From assembly GCA_010015655.1 (NCBI GenBank), contig ML976661.1, positions 1,417,357 through 1,481,356 of the forward strand: a stretch of 64,000 nt of DNA, read 5' to 3'. The notes beneath the pieces are model-generated. The model was not told the DNA's origin, made no database searches, and saw only the letters and a list, made by a program, of their open reading frames with translations. The stretch is from Bimuria novae-zelandiae CBS 107.79 (lineage: Eukaryota > Ascomycota > Dothideomycetes > Pleosporales > Didymosphaeriaceae). Positions 45,563-58,900 of this stretch are shown in pieces. Within the stretch, counting starts at the first letter, position 1. Each line of letters opens with the position of its first letter. The translations under genes were made by a program, and so were the position numbers.

Positions 45563-45888
45563 TACATGCGCACGAAATTAACGCTATAATTTAGTTAGTA
45601 ATTTTTAAGCAACTTATTAAAGTATTATAAAGCTTTTATTAGATAAATATTAAGCATTATACTACTTGCTATACTATTTAATAGTATAAAATAATTATAA
45701 GTTTTTATTATAGTAACGCTTAGTGCCCTCTCTTAGCTATATAAGGTCTATTTTTAAATTAATAAAATAGGCGCTTTACTAGCTTACGTGAAGCTCTTCT
45801 GCTTATAAACTTATAAAGCTTTATTTCTATATAGACCTTATAGTCTATTCACACCGGCGTATAATCTGGCTACTTAGTAAGCTATATT
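45563..45888 (-). pseudogene. Copia-2 integrase remnant continuing beyond Gypsy-2
   Basis: Right of the Gypsy-2 target duplication the minus strand again reads like a Copia integrase core ('LLIKQTLYSQEREGTKRYYN'-like blocks with stops). It joins the 35.6-38.4 kb part when Gypsy-2 is removed. It ends abruptly at the CTAACCC that starts the TLH array. Weak similarity, heavily decayed. Confidence 0.4.
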
Positions 45889-46141
45889 CTAACCCAGGGC
45901 AGCATAAACATGTAGCCCTATATATTAATAGGACCCTGGTTTTGTTAGGGATAGAATATCCGCGCTAGGCCAATTCTTCTATGTATATCTAAGAACGTAG
46001 CCCGTATATTAAAGATAATTAACCCCACATGTTAATAGGTTCCTGTAGTCTAATTAACCTAAAATTTCAGTGATAGATTCAGCACACTAAGTTACACGTC
46101 CTAGCTAATTTGCAGCACTAAATAATATATAGTTATAGGCG

Positions 46142-46166
46142 TTAGGGTTGCGCGTTAGGGTTAGGG
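46142..46166 (+). repeat. Interstitial TTAGGG repeats, TLH unit A
   Basis: Three TTAGGG units (46142-46147, 46155-46160, 46161-46166), the last ending 5 bp before the ATG at 46172. Equivalent clusters lie near 48551-48575 (one unit mutated), 51334-51358 and 55959-55983. Confidence 0.9.
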
Positions 46167-46171
46167 TAAAC

Positions 46172-48297
46172 ATGATAAGGCAGCGATTAGACACTAGAGG
46201 TAGCTCTAAAATAGAGACTAACGCGTAGCATAAGTAAAGACGCGTTAAGTCGCGAAGAATTCTACGTGTTAAAAAGGCTATATAGTGCGATAGGGACCTA
46301 TTATTAAAACCTACCTGTAGCAGCGTTAAGCCTGCTATTATAATAAAGAGTAGTATTATAAGCGAGTATTTTAAATATTTACCTAAGTATTTATTAGTAA
46401 TATGCAAAGAGTGCAGGTACGGGGTTTAGCCTAGCTAGGTAAGTAACTATTTATAATAGATTTATTAGGGTGTTAGGCGCACGCGAGCGTAGTTAGTAGT
46501 AAATAAGCTTAGTAGCTAGGCTAGTTTACTCTAGTATGCCGGCGAGCTAGAGGTGCCTAGTTAGAGTATTAAACCTATTAGCTAGTTACTAGTATACATA
46601 GACGGATTAATGTGCTAATTAGCCCTAGGCTAGTATTACTAGATTGTTTAAAGTTTCCGCGTTATAAAGAACCATTGGCGCCATGTTTATAGTTAGTTAC
46701 TAGTAGGTAGAAGTGGCCATCCACGTTAATTAGAGAAGTAAAGTATATAGTTACGTAGTAATTAGGGTTAGAGGCGCGTCTATTATTAACGATTATTAGC
46801 CCAGGGCGCCGGTTCGCAGTATTTTAAAATCTACTAACCCGAACCCACCCCCGAACCCGTGGACGGCGAGGCCGAGTAGGTAAGCGTTAGCAGGAACATA
46901 GACGAGGCGTAGGCCAACGTGTAAAAGTAGGCTAAGATAATAATCTAGAATAGCGCGCAAGATAAGGTAAACCCATAGCTAGAGTAGACTAGGTAAATAC
47001 TATATTTAGTAGGCATAGAGTGGCCTAAATTATTAGCAAGCGTAGAAGAGCATAAAGCTAAAGAGGAGCCCGTAGTAGCCACTATATAAGAGGCTATAGA
47101 TAGGTTAGCGTAGTTTAGCCAGGCGTTTGTTATTTACCGCACGAGGATATTCGTGCGATTAGAAGTAATCTAGATAGAGAAGCACTAGACGCGGTTCACG
47201 CTATTATAGCCATATATAGATAAAAAGGTAATTAGTAACTATGCCTGGCCGTAGAAGTAGATATTAATATTTTTTTAATAGACGTAGTAAGCGCACGCGT
47301 AAAAGAGCCCTACGTACTAGTTTACCCAGTAGTAGCGCGAGGCGTGGGAGGCGTTAGTAAAGGTAGTAAAAGGAGCGGTAAAGGAGAAAGAGAAAGAAGA
47401 GGAGAAAGAGATAAAAGAAATAGAAAATAAAGATAATAGTGTAGATAAGGTAATAATAAACGACGCAGACAGTGCAGTGGGAGAAATAGAGGCCAAGTAA
47501 AAGGTAGAAAAGGCTAGAATTATAGGCAAGCGTAAAGTGTTATTAAGTATTAAGAAATTATATTTAGCGTTTTATATTACATTGTTAAGCCAGTCTATTA
47601 CCTATAAAGAGTACGACAGCCCGTTAGTGTGTGTATTAGCCATATTAGGAGTAAAGGAGGACGGGTAGAAGGGCGCGGAATAGTATCCGCCTATTTTATT
47701 AGCCGTTATTAAGGTTACCTAGTTTATGGTGGTGCAGTAGGCGTTGGAATTATTAAATATATTTATAAGAGACGACATGGATAGCGATAGCGTATATAAG
47801 AGTAATAGGGATAGCACCCAGCAATAAGACTAGCTAAAAGGGTATTTATAGTAGGTTTAGTAAATAATGGACAGGTTTATAGTGCGCGGTAGCCATAGTG
47901 TCACGAGTCGTAGGTCGAGGGCCCTCGACGGCCCTAGTCCGCTCTAGACCGGCGCTATTTGGGCCTTCCGCCTATCTACTTCCCTCGCCGCAGCCCTTCT
48001 CTTCCCTCTCTAAGGGATTGCCTTAGTACTGTGGATAGACTGAGTCGCCCGTAGTCAGGGCGCTTTTTACACATAGCCCCATGTAGTAAATATTAGATTT
48101 ACGGACGTACGGGCTAAAGATCCATTACAACACGACGTTACGCGGCCATGTAGAGTGGGTAGGGCAGGACAAGTTATTATATAAGAAGCTATAGTTTACT
48201 ATAGCCTAGTTCCGCAGCATGGTGCACGGGTTAAGGGAGAAGAGTTAGTAATTATTAATAGAGGATTTATTATTTAGTAATGGCCTGTTTACTAAGC
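46172..48297 (+). pseudogene. TLH unit A: N-terminal part of RecQ-like helicase, truncated, LTR-interrupted
   Basis: The only copy that keeps its ATG (46172). The frame reads a basic leader, then 'YLPKYLLVICKECRYGV' (first zinc-finger Cys pair, near 46,400), then 'SIKPISQLLVYIDGL' and 'PTPEPVDGEAE', typical of the OrsD/DUF3505-like N-terminus of telomere-linked RecQ helicases, and continues into the E/K-rich linker and middle region. A solo LTR with its duplication (47899-48076) interrupts it, and it ends at 'LFTKP' where unit B begins. The helicase domain is missing. Stops are CAG/CAA/TGG derived. Confidence 0.8.
47899..48071 (+). mobile_element. Solo LTR of Gypsy-2 family in TLH unit A
   Basis: 173 bp, flanked by CATAG (47894-47898 and 48072-48076), nearly identical to the Gypsy-2 5' LTR. 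It proves a second insertion of this family after the TLH unit existed, followed by LTR-LTR recombination. Confidence 0.95.
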
Positions 48298-48580
48298 CTA
48301 ACCCAGGGCTGCATGAACATGTAGCCCTACATGTTAATAGGACCCTGGTTTTGTTAGGGATAGAATATCCGCGCTAGGCCAATTCTTCTATATATATCTA
48401 AGAACGTAGCCCGTATATTAAAGATAGTTAACCCCACATGTCGATAGGTTCCTATAGTCTAATTAACCTAAAATTTTAGTAATAGATTTAGCACACTAAG
48501 TTACATGTCCTAGCTAATTTGTAGCACTAAATAATATATAGTTATAGGCGTTAGGGTTGCGCGTTAGGGTTAGAGTAAAT

Positions 48581-51080
48581 ATAATAAGGCGGCGATTAGA
48601 CACTAGAGGTAGCTCTAAAATAGAGACTAACGCGTAGCATAAGTAAAGACGCGTTAAGTCGCAAAGAATTCTACGTGTTAAAAAGGCTATATAGTGCGAT
48701 AGGGACCTATTATTAAAACCTACCTATAGTAGCGTTAAGCCTGCTATTATAGTAAAGAGTAGTATTATAAGCGAGTATTTTAAATATTTACCTAAGTATT
48801 TATTAGCGATATGCAAAGAGTGCAGGTATAAAGTTTAGCCTAGCTAGGTAAGTAATTATTTATAGTAGATTTATTAGGGTGTTAGGCGCACGCGAGCGTA
48901 GTTAGTAGTAAATAAGCTTAGTAGCTAGGCTAGTTTACTCTAGTATACTAGCGAGCTAGAGGTGCCTAGTTAGAGCATTAAACCTATTAGCTAGTTACTA
49001 GTATATATAGACGGATTAATGTGCTAATTAGCCCCAGGCTAGTGTTGCTAGATTATTCGAAGTTTCCGCGTTATAAAGAACCATTAGCGCCATGTTTATA
49101 GTTAGTTACTAGTAGGTAAAGGTGGCCATCCACGTTAATTAGAGAAGTAAAGTATATAGTTACGTAGTAATTAGGGTTAGAGGCGCGTCTATTACTAACA
49201 ATTATTAGCCCAGGGCGCCGGTTCGCAGTATTTCGAGGTCCACTAACCCGAACCCACCCCCGAACCCGTGGACGGCAAGGCCGGGTGGGCAAGCGTTGGC
49301 AAAAACATGGATAAAACGTGGGCCAACGTGCAAAAGTGGGCTAAGATAATAATCTAGGACAGCGCGCGAGACAAGGTAAATCTATAATTAGAGTAAACTA
49401 GGTAGATACCGTATTTAGTAGGTATAGAGTAGCCCGAATTATTAGTAAGCGTAGAAGAGCCTAAAGCCAAAGAGAAGCCCGTGGCGGCCGCTATATAAAA
49501 GGCTATAGATAGGTTAGCGTAGTTTAGTTAGGCGTTTATTATCCACCGCACGGGGATATTCGTATAATTAGAAGTAATCTAGATAGAGAAGCACTAAACG
49601 CGGTTTACGCTATTATAGCTATATATAAATAAGAAGGTAGTTAGTAACCATGCCTAGCTATAAAAGTAAATATTAATATTTTTTTAGTAAACGCAGCAAG
49701 CGCACGCGTAGAAGAGTTTTACGTACTAGTTTACCTAGTAGTAGCGCGAGGCGTAAGAGGCGTTAGTAAAGGCGGTAAGAGGAGTAGTAGAGGAGGAAGA
49801 GGAGAAAGAGGAGGAAGAGATAAAAGAGATAAAAGATAGAGACGATAGTGTAGATAAGGTAATAATAGATAACGTAGACAGTGCAGTAGGAGAGATAGAG
49901 GCTAAGTAAGAGGTAAAGAAGACTAGAATTATAGGCAAGCGTAAAGCGTTATTAAGTATTAAGAAATTGTGTTTGGCGTTTTATATTATATTATTAAGCC
50001 AGTCTATTACTCGCAAAGAGTACGACAGCCCGTTAGTATGTATATTAGCTATATTAGGGGTAAAGCAGGATAGGTAGAAGGGCACTAAATAGTACCCGCC
50101 TATTTTATTAGCTATTATTAAGGTTACCTAGTTTATAGTAGTGTAGCAGGCGTTAGAATTGTTAGATACATTTATAGGAAACGACATAAATAGTAATAGC
50201 GTATATAAGAGCGATAGGGATAGCACCCAGCGACGGGGCCAGCTAAAAGGGTATTTATAGTAGGTTTAGTAAATAATGGACAGGTTTATAGTGCGCAATA
50301 GCCACAGCCCCATATAGTAGATATTAGATTTACGAACGTATAGGCTAAAGATTTATTATAACACGACGTTACGCGGCTATATAGAGTGGGTAGGGCAGAA
50401 TAAGTTATTATATAAGGAGCTATAGTTTACTATGGCCTAGTTCTGTAGTATGGTGCACGGGTTAAGGGAGGAGAGTTAGTAGTTATTAATAAAGGATTTA
50501 TTATTTAGTAATAGCCTGTTCGCCGAGCCTGTCCTCAGCATCTTATAGGAGAGTTTACGCGATAATTTAACTAATAAGTAACTAGGGTAGAATTTTTTAA
50601 AAGACTAGCGCACCCGCATGCCCGTAAATAGAAAGTAATAGTTATATAAGCGGGTTGGCCAGGATGCCCGAATTAGGGACTAGTTTATAAAGCTAGGCAC
50701 CCGTTCGGGCATTAACTAGTAAGAGGTTAGGCGGTATATAGACTAAGTAGTTGCATTTAGGGAGAAGTTAATCGCGTTAATGTATATTACGGGCGGGTAG
50801 CTGGCTAGAGGGCCTAAGATTATAAGCATCTGGCATAGCAACATAGTTAAAGGGGGCTACCGTAATAGATTTATCGAGGACGGTAAGGTAGTGTTTATAA
50901 TAAGATACTACAAAGGGTATGCCGTTAGTAGTAATATTAAGATTATTTACTAGTATTTACCGCGCGAGGTGGGCGAGTTAGTAGTGTATTATATATGGCT
51001 AGTGTTGCTATTCCAGCAGCGGATAGAGGCGATAGTGTAGAAGAAGGAGGCAATTTTATTATATATATAGTTAGCCAACC
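48581..51080 (+). pseudogene. TLH unit B: N-terminal and middle region, truncated before the helicase motifs
   Basis: Same layout as unit A without the LTR. The start codon is ATA (48581-48583) instead of ATG, a G-to-A change. It reads through the zinc-finger region, the linker and the conserved middle domain ('NFLKDQRTRMPV', 'RSGINQQEVRRYIDQVV'-like blocks near 50,600-50,760) and stops matching at 51,080, inside a native CCCTAAC. The helicase core is absent. Confidence 0.8.
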
Positions 51081-51363
51081 CTAACCCAGGGCAGCATGAA
51101 CATGTAGCCCTATATATTAATAGGACCCTGGTTTTGTTAGGGATAGAATATCCGCGCTAGGCCAATTCTTCTATGTATATCTGAGAACGTAGCCCGTATA
51201 TTAAAGATAATTAACCCCACATGTCGATAGGTTCCTGTAGTCTAATTAACCTAAAATTTCAGTGACAGATTTAGCACACTAAGTTACACGTCCCAGCCAA
51301 TTTGCAGCACTAAATAATATATAGTTATAGGTGTTAGGGTTGCGCGTTAGGGTTAGGGTAAAC

Positions 51364-54300
51364 ATAATAAGGCGGCGATTAGACACCAAAGGTAGCTCTA
51401 AAATAGAGACTAACGCGTAGCATAAGTAAAGACGCGTTAAGTCGCGAAGAATTCCACGCGTTAAAAAGGCTATATAGTGCGATAGGGACCTATTGTTAGA
51501 ACCCACCCGCAGTAGCGTTAAGCCCGCTATTATAGTAAAGAGTAGCATTATAAGCGAGTATTTCGAATATTTACCTAAGTATTTATTAGCGATATGCAAA
51601 GAGTGCAGGTACGGGGTTTAGCCTAGCTAGGCAAGTAACTATTTACAATAGATTTATTAGGGTGTTAGGCGCACGCGAGCGTAGTTAGTAGTAAATAAGC
51701 TTAGTAGCTAGGCTAGTTTACTCTAGTATGCCAGCGAGCTAGAGGTACCTAGTTAGAGCATTAAACCTATTAGCTAGTTGCTAGTATATATAGACGGATT
51801 AATATGCCAATTAGCCCCAGGCTAGTGTTGCCAAATTATTCGAAGTTTCCGCGTTATAAAGAACCATTAGCGCGATGTTTATAGTTAGTTACTAGCAGGT
51901 AGAGGTAATTATCCACGTTAATTAGAGAAGTAAAGCATATAGTTACGTAGCAATTAGGGTTAGAGGCGCGTCTATTGCTAACGATTATTAGCCCAGGGCG
52001 CCGGTTTGTAGTATTTCGAGGTCTACTAACCCAAACCCACCCCCGAACCCGTGGACGGCGAGGCCGGGTGGGTAAGCGTTAGTAGGAACATAGACGAGGC
52101 GTGGGCTAACGTGTAAAAGTAGGCTAAGATAACAATCTAAGACAGCGCGCGAGATAAGGTGAACTCGTAACTAAAATAGACTAAGTAAATACCGTATTTA
52201 ATAAGTATAAAGTGGCCCGAATTATTAGCGAGCGTAAAAAAGCCTAAAGCTAAAGAGGAGCCCGTGGCGACTACTATATAGGAGGCTATAGATAGGTTAG
52301 CGCGATTTAGCCAGGCGTCTATTATCTACCGCACGGGGATATTCGTGCGATTAAAAGCAATCTAGATAGAGAAGCACTAGACGCAGTTCACGCCATTATA
52401 GCTATATATAAATAAGAAGGCGGTTGGTAACTATGCCTGGCTATAAAAGTAGATATTAATATTTTTTTAGCGGACGCAGTAAGCGCACGCGTAGAAGAGC
52501 CCTACGTACTAGTTTACTTAGTAGCAGCGTAAGGCGTGGGAGACGTTAGTAAAGGCGACAGGAGGAGTGGCAGAGGAGGAAGAAGAGGAAAAGGAGAAAG
52601 AAACGAAAGAGATGGAAAACGGAGACGGTAGTGTAGATAAGGCGATAATAGACGACGTAGACAGTGCGGTGGGAGAGATAGAGGCCGAGTAGGAGGCCAA
52701 GAAGGCTGGAATTATAGGCGAGCGTAAAGCGTTATTAAGTATTAAGAAATCGTGTTTAGCGTTTTGCATTACATTATTAAGCCAGTCTATTACCCGCAAA
52801 GAGTACAACAGCCTGTTAGTATGTGTATTGGCCGTATTAGGGGTAAAAAAGGACAGGTGGAAGGGCGCCAAATAGTACCTGCCCATTTTATTAGCTATTA
52901 TTAAGGTTACCTAGTTTATGGTGGTGCAGTAAGCGTTAGAATTATTAGATACATTTATAAGAGACGACATAGACAGCGATAGCGTATATAAGAGTAATAG
53001 GGACAGTACCCAGCGATAGGACTGGCCGAAAGGGTGTTTATAGCAGGTCTAGTAAATAATAAACAGGTTTATAGTGCGCGGCAGCCACAGCCCTATATAG
53101 TAAATATTGGATTTGCGGACGTACGGGCTAAAGATCCATTATAACACGACGTCACGCGGCCATGTAAAGTGGGTAGGGCAGGACAAGTTATTATACAAGG
53201 AGCTATAGTTTATTATGGCCTAGTTCCGCAGCATAGTGCACGGGTTAAGGAAGGAAAGTTAGTAGTTATTAATAGAGAATTTATTATTTAGTAATAGCCT
53301 ATTTACCAAGCCTGTCCCTAGTATCCCATAGGAGAGTTTGCGCGATAATCTAACTAATAAGTAATTAGGGTAGAATTTTTTAAAAGACTAGCGCACCCGC
53401 ATGCCCGTGGATAGGAAGTAGTAATTATATAAGCGGGTTAGCCAGGATGCCCGGATTAGGGACCAGTTTATAAAGCTAGGCACTCGTTCGGGCGTTAACT
53501 AGTAAGAGGTTAGGCGGTATATAGACTAGGTAGTTATATTTAGGGAGAAGTTAATCGCGTTAATGCATATTATAGGCGGGCAGTCGGCCAGAGGGCCTAA
53601 GATTATAAGTATCTAGCACAGCAACATAGTTAAAGGGGGCCACTATAATATATTTGTTGAGGATAGTAAAGTAGTATTTATAATAAGATACTATAAAGGG
53701 TATGCCATTAGCAGCGACGTTAAAATTATTTACTAGTATTTACCGCGCGAGGTGGGCGAGTTAGTAGTATATTATATATAGCTAGTGTTACCGTTCTAGC
53801 AGCGAATAGAGGTAATAGTATAAAAGAAGAAGGCGATTTCGTCGCACATGTAGTTAGCCAACCCTAACAGGCGTAAGTAGACGACAGACCAGTTATAAGA
53901 GGTGTTAAAACGCGAGACTAGCGTTAAATTAGGCTAGTTATTAATAATTGCCGCGTACTGTAAGATCGCTATTAGCATTAGTTAACGGTTTTTACGCGGG
54001 TCTGCGGCGTTTTAGCCAAAAGAAGGAGACAAAAGCAAGGCATAGAATAAAGAAAACACGAAAGCGTTGGTAGCGGATTTATAGGCCAGGCACATGGCGC
54101 ATATGGCGGGTATAGTATACGCACAAGGCATTATAGAGTAGGCTAAGGTAATAGTAGACAGGCAATAATAGTTTTAGATGTCGAGCACAAATTAGTATTA
54201 ATTTTTAGGGTTTCTACTAAATAGTAGCGAGGAGGATGGGTGCAGAAAGCAAAAGAGGGCGCCGTTTAAGAGTAAGGCGGATAAGGCCAGAATAGATTAG

Positions 54301-55676
54301 TAAGAAAGGTTAATAAAGATGGACACCGCCGAGCAGTTATAGAGGATGGTAGGCAAGATAGTAATATTTTAAAGCGTGTAGCGAGAGGCGATTAATACTA
54401 TTATAGGCGAAGAGAGCCCCGTAGTGGCGGTAATACTAATAGGGGCAGGTAAGAGCATGTTGTTTATGTTACTAGCGTAGGCCAAGTAGGGCGGCACGAC
54501 TATTATCGTTATCCTGTTAATTACATTGCGAGGCAACATAATATGGCGGTATAGGAAGCTAGGGATATTATGTGCAGCGTGGGAGAGCCAGCGCCCGCTT
54601 AACGTAGCTATAGTAGTGTTAGTAACGCCTAAGTTGGCTATTACGCAAGGGTTTACTACATTTATAAACTATTTAAGAGTAACACGGCAGTTAGACTGGA
54701 TTATAATTAATAAGTGCCACATTATGTTAAATTAGTAGTACACATTCCGCAAGTAGATGCAGTAGTTAGGTAAGTTAGTGGCTATAGAGATATAGATAGT
54801 GTTGTTAACGGCAATATTATTACCTAGCGAAGAGGATAAGTTATTCTAACAAATGTATTTCGATCCTAACTAGGTTAAGGTATTCTAGGTAGAGACGGCG
54901 CGGACAAACGTGGCATACTAAGTAATTAAGGTGGGGAGGGTAGCGAAGAAGCAAGAGGTAAAGGGGATAATATTAGGCGTGGTGCGGCAGAAGTTACGCA
55001 GGTACAGGCAAGATAAGATAGTAATATATAGTAATTTAGTGCGTAAGGTTAAGGCGTTAGCGTAGTAGTTAGGGTACTATGCATATTATTACAACGCTAT
55101 TAGTAAGGTAAGCATGTTAGAGGATTTTATATTAGGTAGTAAGCGGGTTATTATAGCTATAAGCGCGTTAAGAATAGGCGTTAATATTCCTAATATCTGG
55201 TGCATTATCCACATTAATTGGCCGTTTTCCGTGTTGGATTACGCGCAGGAGAGCGGCCAGGCAGAATAAAATAGGGCACGGAGCGAGGCGGTTATAATCG
55301 TGTAGGAAGGGGCATAGCGAGCGGCTAAAGATAAGTAGAAGGAGAAGGAGCATGCGTTAGTGCGAGCGTTGGCAGGAGAAGGCGAGCCAGCAACGTGCAG
55401 GCGGGTGGTGTTGGGTGGGTATTTAGATTATAGAGAAGCAGAGCGGGTAGGGTGCGAAGAGGGGGAAGAGAAATGCGATGTTTGTAAAGGAGGTAAAGAG
55501 ATAGAAGAGGAGGAGAGCGAGAAGGGTAGCGACAGGGATAGTAGTAATAAAGAAGAGATAAACGTGGTCGAAGTAGAGAAGAAGAGGGATAGGGAGACTA
55601 AGAGGGAAGTAGTACAGCGTGCGTTCCGGTAGTAGGAGTAGACACGACGGGGTCCGCGGCAAAGGTTTATATAGGA
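51364..55676 (+). pseudogene. TLH unit C: RecQ-like helicase lacking only the C-terminus
   Basis: The frame is continuous (start ATA at 51364, formerly ATG) with substitutions only. The N-terminal zinc-finger region is followed by the E/K-rich linker (52,560-52,690) and a conserved middle domain. The helicase core has Walker A 'LIGAGKSMLFML' (near 54,435), motif II as NKCH instead of DECH (near 54,710), 'ALRIGVNIPN' (motif V, near 55,165) and 'QESGQAEQNRARS' (motif VI, near 55,250). A RecQ-type zinc-binding region follows (Cys near 55,395, then C-x7-C-x2-C near 55,455-55,485). It breaks at 55,676, where unit D starts, losing roughly the last 180 residues. Confidence 0.88.
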
Positions 55677-55988
55677 CTAACCCAGGGCTACATAAACATA
55701 TAGCCCTAACCCAGGGCTACAACTGGAGTTAGGGCTAAGTCTAGTTTTATAGTTAACTTTATTAGGGATAGAATATCCGCGCTAGGCCAATTCCTGTGCG
55801 TATATTTTATCACGTAGGCTGAGTCTAGTAAACACTTACTGGCTGGTCTAGTTAGGTTTCTATAAGCTAATTAACTTAAAATTTGGGCTATAAATTTAGC
55901 ACGTTAAGTTACACGTCCTAGCCAATTTGCAGCGCTAGAAACTATATAGTTATAGGTGTTAGGGTTACGCGTTAGGGTTAGGGTAAAT

Positions 55989-58900
55989 ATAATAAGGCGG
56001 CGATTAGACACCGGAGGCGGCTCTAAAATAGAGGCTAACACGTAGTATAAGCAAAGACGCGTTAAGTCGCGAAGAATTCCACGCGTTAAAAAGGCCATAC
56101 ATTATAATAGGGACCTATTGTTAGGACCCACCCGTAGTAGCGTCGAGCCCACTATTATAGTAAAGAGTAGCATTGTAAGCGAGTATTTTAAATATTTACC
56201 TAAGTATTTATTAGCGATATGTAAAGAATGCAGGTACGGGGTTTTACTTAACTAGGCCAGAAGCTATTTATAGCGTGTCCACTGGCTTAGTAGTAAGGAA
56301 GCGCAGCTAGTAGTAGACAAGCTTAGTAGTTAGGCCGGTTTAATATAGTATGCCGGCGAGCTAGAGCCGCCCTGTTAGACTATTAAGCCTATTAGCCAGT
56401 TGCCAGTGTATACGGACGGGTTAATGTGCCAATTAAATCCAGATCGATGTTACTAGATATTTCGAAGCGAAGAGGTTATAAGGAAGCATTAGTAAAAGGT
56501 GCATAATTAATTACTAGTAGGTAAAGATAGTCGTCCTAGTTAAATAAAGCGGAAGCGCATACAGTTACGCAATAAGTAGGGTTATAAAGCTATTTATTGT
56601 TAGCGATTGTTCGCCTAAGGCGCCGGTTCGCAGTATTTCGAGGTCTACTAACCCGACTCTACCCCCGAACCCGTGGACGGCGAGGCCGGGTGGGCAAGCG
56701 TTGGCAGGAACATGGATAAGGCGTAGGCCAACGTGTAGAAGTAGGCCAGGACGATAATCTAGAACGGCGCGCGGGATAAAGTAAATCTATAGTTAAAGTA
56801 GACTAGGTAAATGCTATATTTAGTAGGCATAAAGTGGCCTAAATTATTAGCGAGCGTAGAAGAGCCTAAAGCCAAAGAGAAGCCTGTAGCGGCCGCTATA
56901 TAGGAGGCTATAGATAGGTTAGCGTAGTTTAGCTAGGCGTCTGTTATCCACTGCACGGGGATATTCGTGCGATTGGAAGTAATCTAGATAGAGAAGCACT
57001 AAACGCGGTTTACGCCATTATAGCCATATATAGACAAGAAGGTAGTTGGCAACCATGCCTAGCTATAAAAGTAGATATTAATGTTTTTTTAGTAGACGTA
57101 GTAAGCGCACGCGTAGAAGAGCCCTACGTACTAGTTTACCTAGCGGTAGCGCAAGGCGTGGGAGGCTTTAGTAAAGGCAATAGGAGGAGCGGCAGAGGCG
57201 AAAGAGGAGGAAGAGATAGAAGAGATAGGAGACGAAGAGGTAGATAAGGTAATAATAGACGACGTAGATAGTGTGGTGGGGAAAATAGAGACTAAGTAGA
57301 AGGTAAAGGAGGGTAGAATTATGGGCGAGCGCAAAGCGTTATTAAGTATTAAGAAATTATGTTTGGCGTTTTGCATTATATTATTAAGCCAGTTTATTAC
57401 CCGTAAAGAGTACGATAGCCCGTTAGTATGTGTATTAGTTATGTTAGGGGTAAAGGAGGATAGGTAGAAGGGCGCCGAATAGTACCCGCCTATTTTATTA
57501 GCCATTATTAAGGTTATCTAGTTTATGGTGGTGTAGCAGGCGTTGGAATTATTAGATATATTTATAAGAGACGACATGGACAGTAATAGCGCGTATAAGA
57601 GTAATAGGGATAGCACCCAGTAATGGGGCCGGCTAAAAGGGTATTTATAGCACGTCTAGTAGATAATAGATAGGTTTATAGTGCGCGGCAGCCATAGCCC
57701 CATATAGTGGATGTTGGATTTATGGACGTACAGGCTAAAGATCCATTACAACACGACGTTACGCGGCCATGTAGAGTGGGTAGAGTAGGACGAGTTATTA
57801 TATAAGGAGCTATAGTTTACTATAGCCTAGTTCCGCAGCATGGTACACGGGTTAAAGAAGGAGAGTTAGTAGTTATTAATAGAGGATTTATTATTTAGTA
57901 ATAGCCCGTTTGCCAAGCCTGTCCCTAGCATCCCGTGGGAGAGTTTACGCGATAATCTAACTAATAAGTAACTAGGGTGGAATTTTTTAAAAGACTAGCG
58001 CACCCGCATGCCCGTGGACGAGGAGTAGTAGTTATATAAGTAGGTTAGTTAGGACGCCTAAATTAGGGACTAGTTTATAAAGCTAGGCACCCGTTCGGGC
58101 GTTAACCTATAAGAGGTTAGGTGGTACATAGACTAGGTAGTTATATTTAGGGAAAAGTTAATTACGTTAATACACATCACGGGCAGACAGCCGGCCAAAG
58201 GACCTAAGATTATAAGTATCTAGCATAGTAACATAGTTAAAGGGGGCCACCATAACATATTCGTTAAGGACGGTAAGGTAGTGTTTGTGATAAAATACTA
58301 TAAAGGGTATGCCGTTAGCGGCGATGTTAAGATTATTTACTAGTATTTACCGCGCGAGGTGGGCGAGTTAGTAGTGTATTATATATGGCTGGTGTTGCCG
58401 TTCTAGTAGCGGATAGAGGTAATAGTATAAAAAAAGGAGGCGATTTCGTTGTATATATGGCCAGCCAACCCCAACAGGCGCAAGTGGACGACGGACTAAT
58501 TATAAGAGATATTAAAACGCGAGACTAGCGTTAAATTAGGCTAGCTATTAATAATTGCCGCGTACTGTAAGATCGCCATTAGCATTAGTCGATAGTTTTT
58601 ACGCGGGTTTACGGCGTTTTAGCCAAAAGAAGGAGATAAAAGCGAGATATAAAATAAAGAGAACACGATAGCGTTAGTAGTAGATTTATAGGCCAGACAC
58701 ACAGCGCACGTGGCGGGTATAGTATACGCACGAGGCATTATAGAGTAGGCTAGGGCGATAGTAGATAGGTAGTAGTAGTTTCGGATGTTAAGCACAGATT
58801 GGCATTAATTTTTAAGGTTTCTACTAAATAGTAGCAAGGAGGATGGGTGCAGGAAGCGAAAGAGGGCGCCATTTAAGAGTAAGGCGGACGAGGCTAGGAT

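Noticed and set aside
46142..46166. Possible chromosome end because of TTAGGG repeats
   Set aside because: Only two or three motifs per unit, internal, with 18 kb of further sequence to the right; interstitial, not a telomere.
46105..46407. Minus-strand frames conserved in TLH units (also 49071-49292 and 51279-51599)
   Set aside because: They lie opposite the TLH N-terminus. Conservation follows from the sense gene, and RIP removes sense Gln codons while leaving the other strand open.
55360..55632. Separate small acidic protein gene (also 59976-60224)
   Set aside because: In frame with, and part of, the TLH reading frame behind the helicase core; open only because few Gln/Trp codons occur there.
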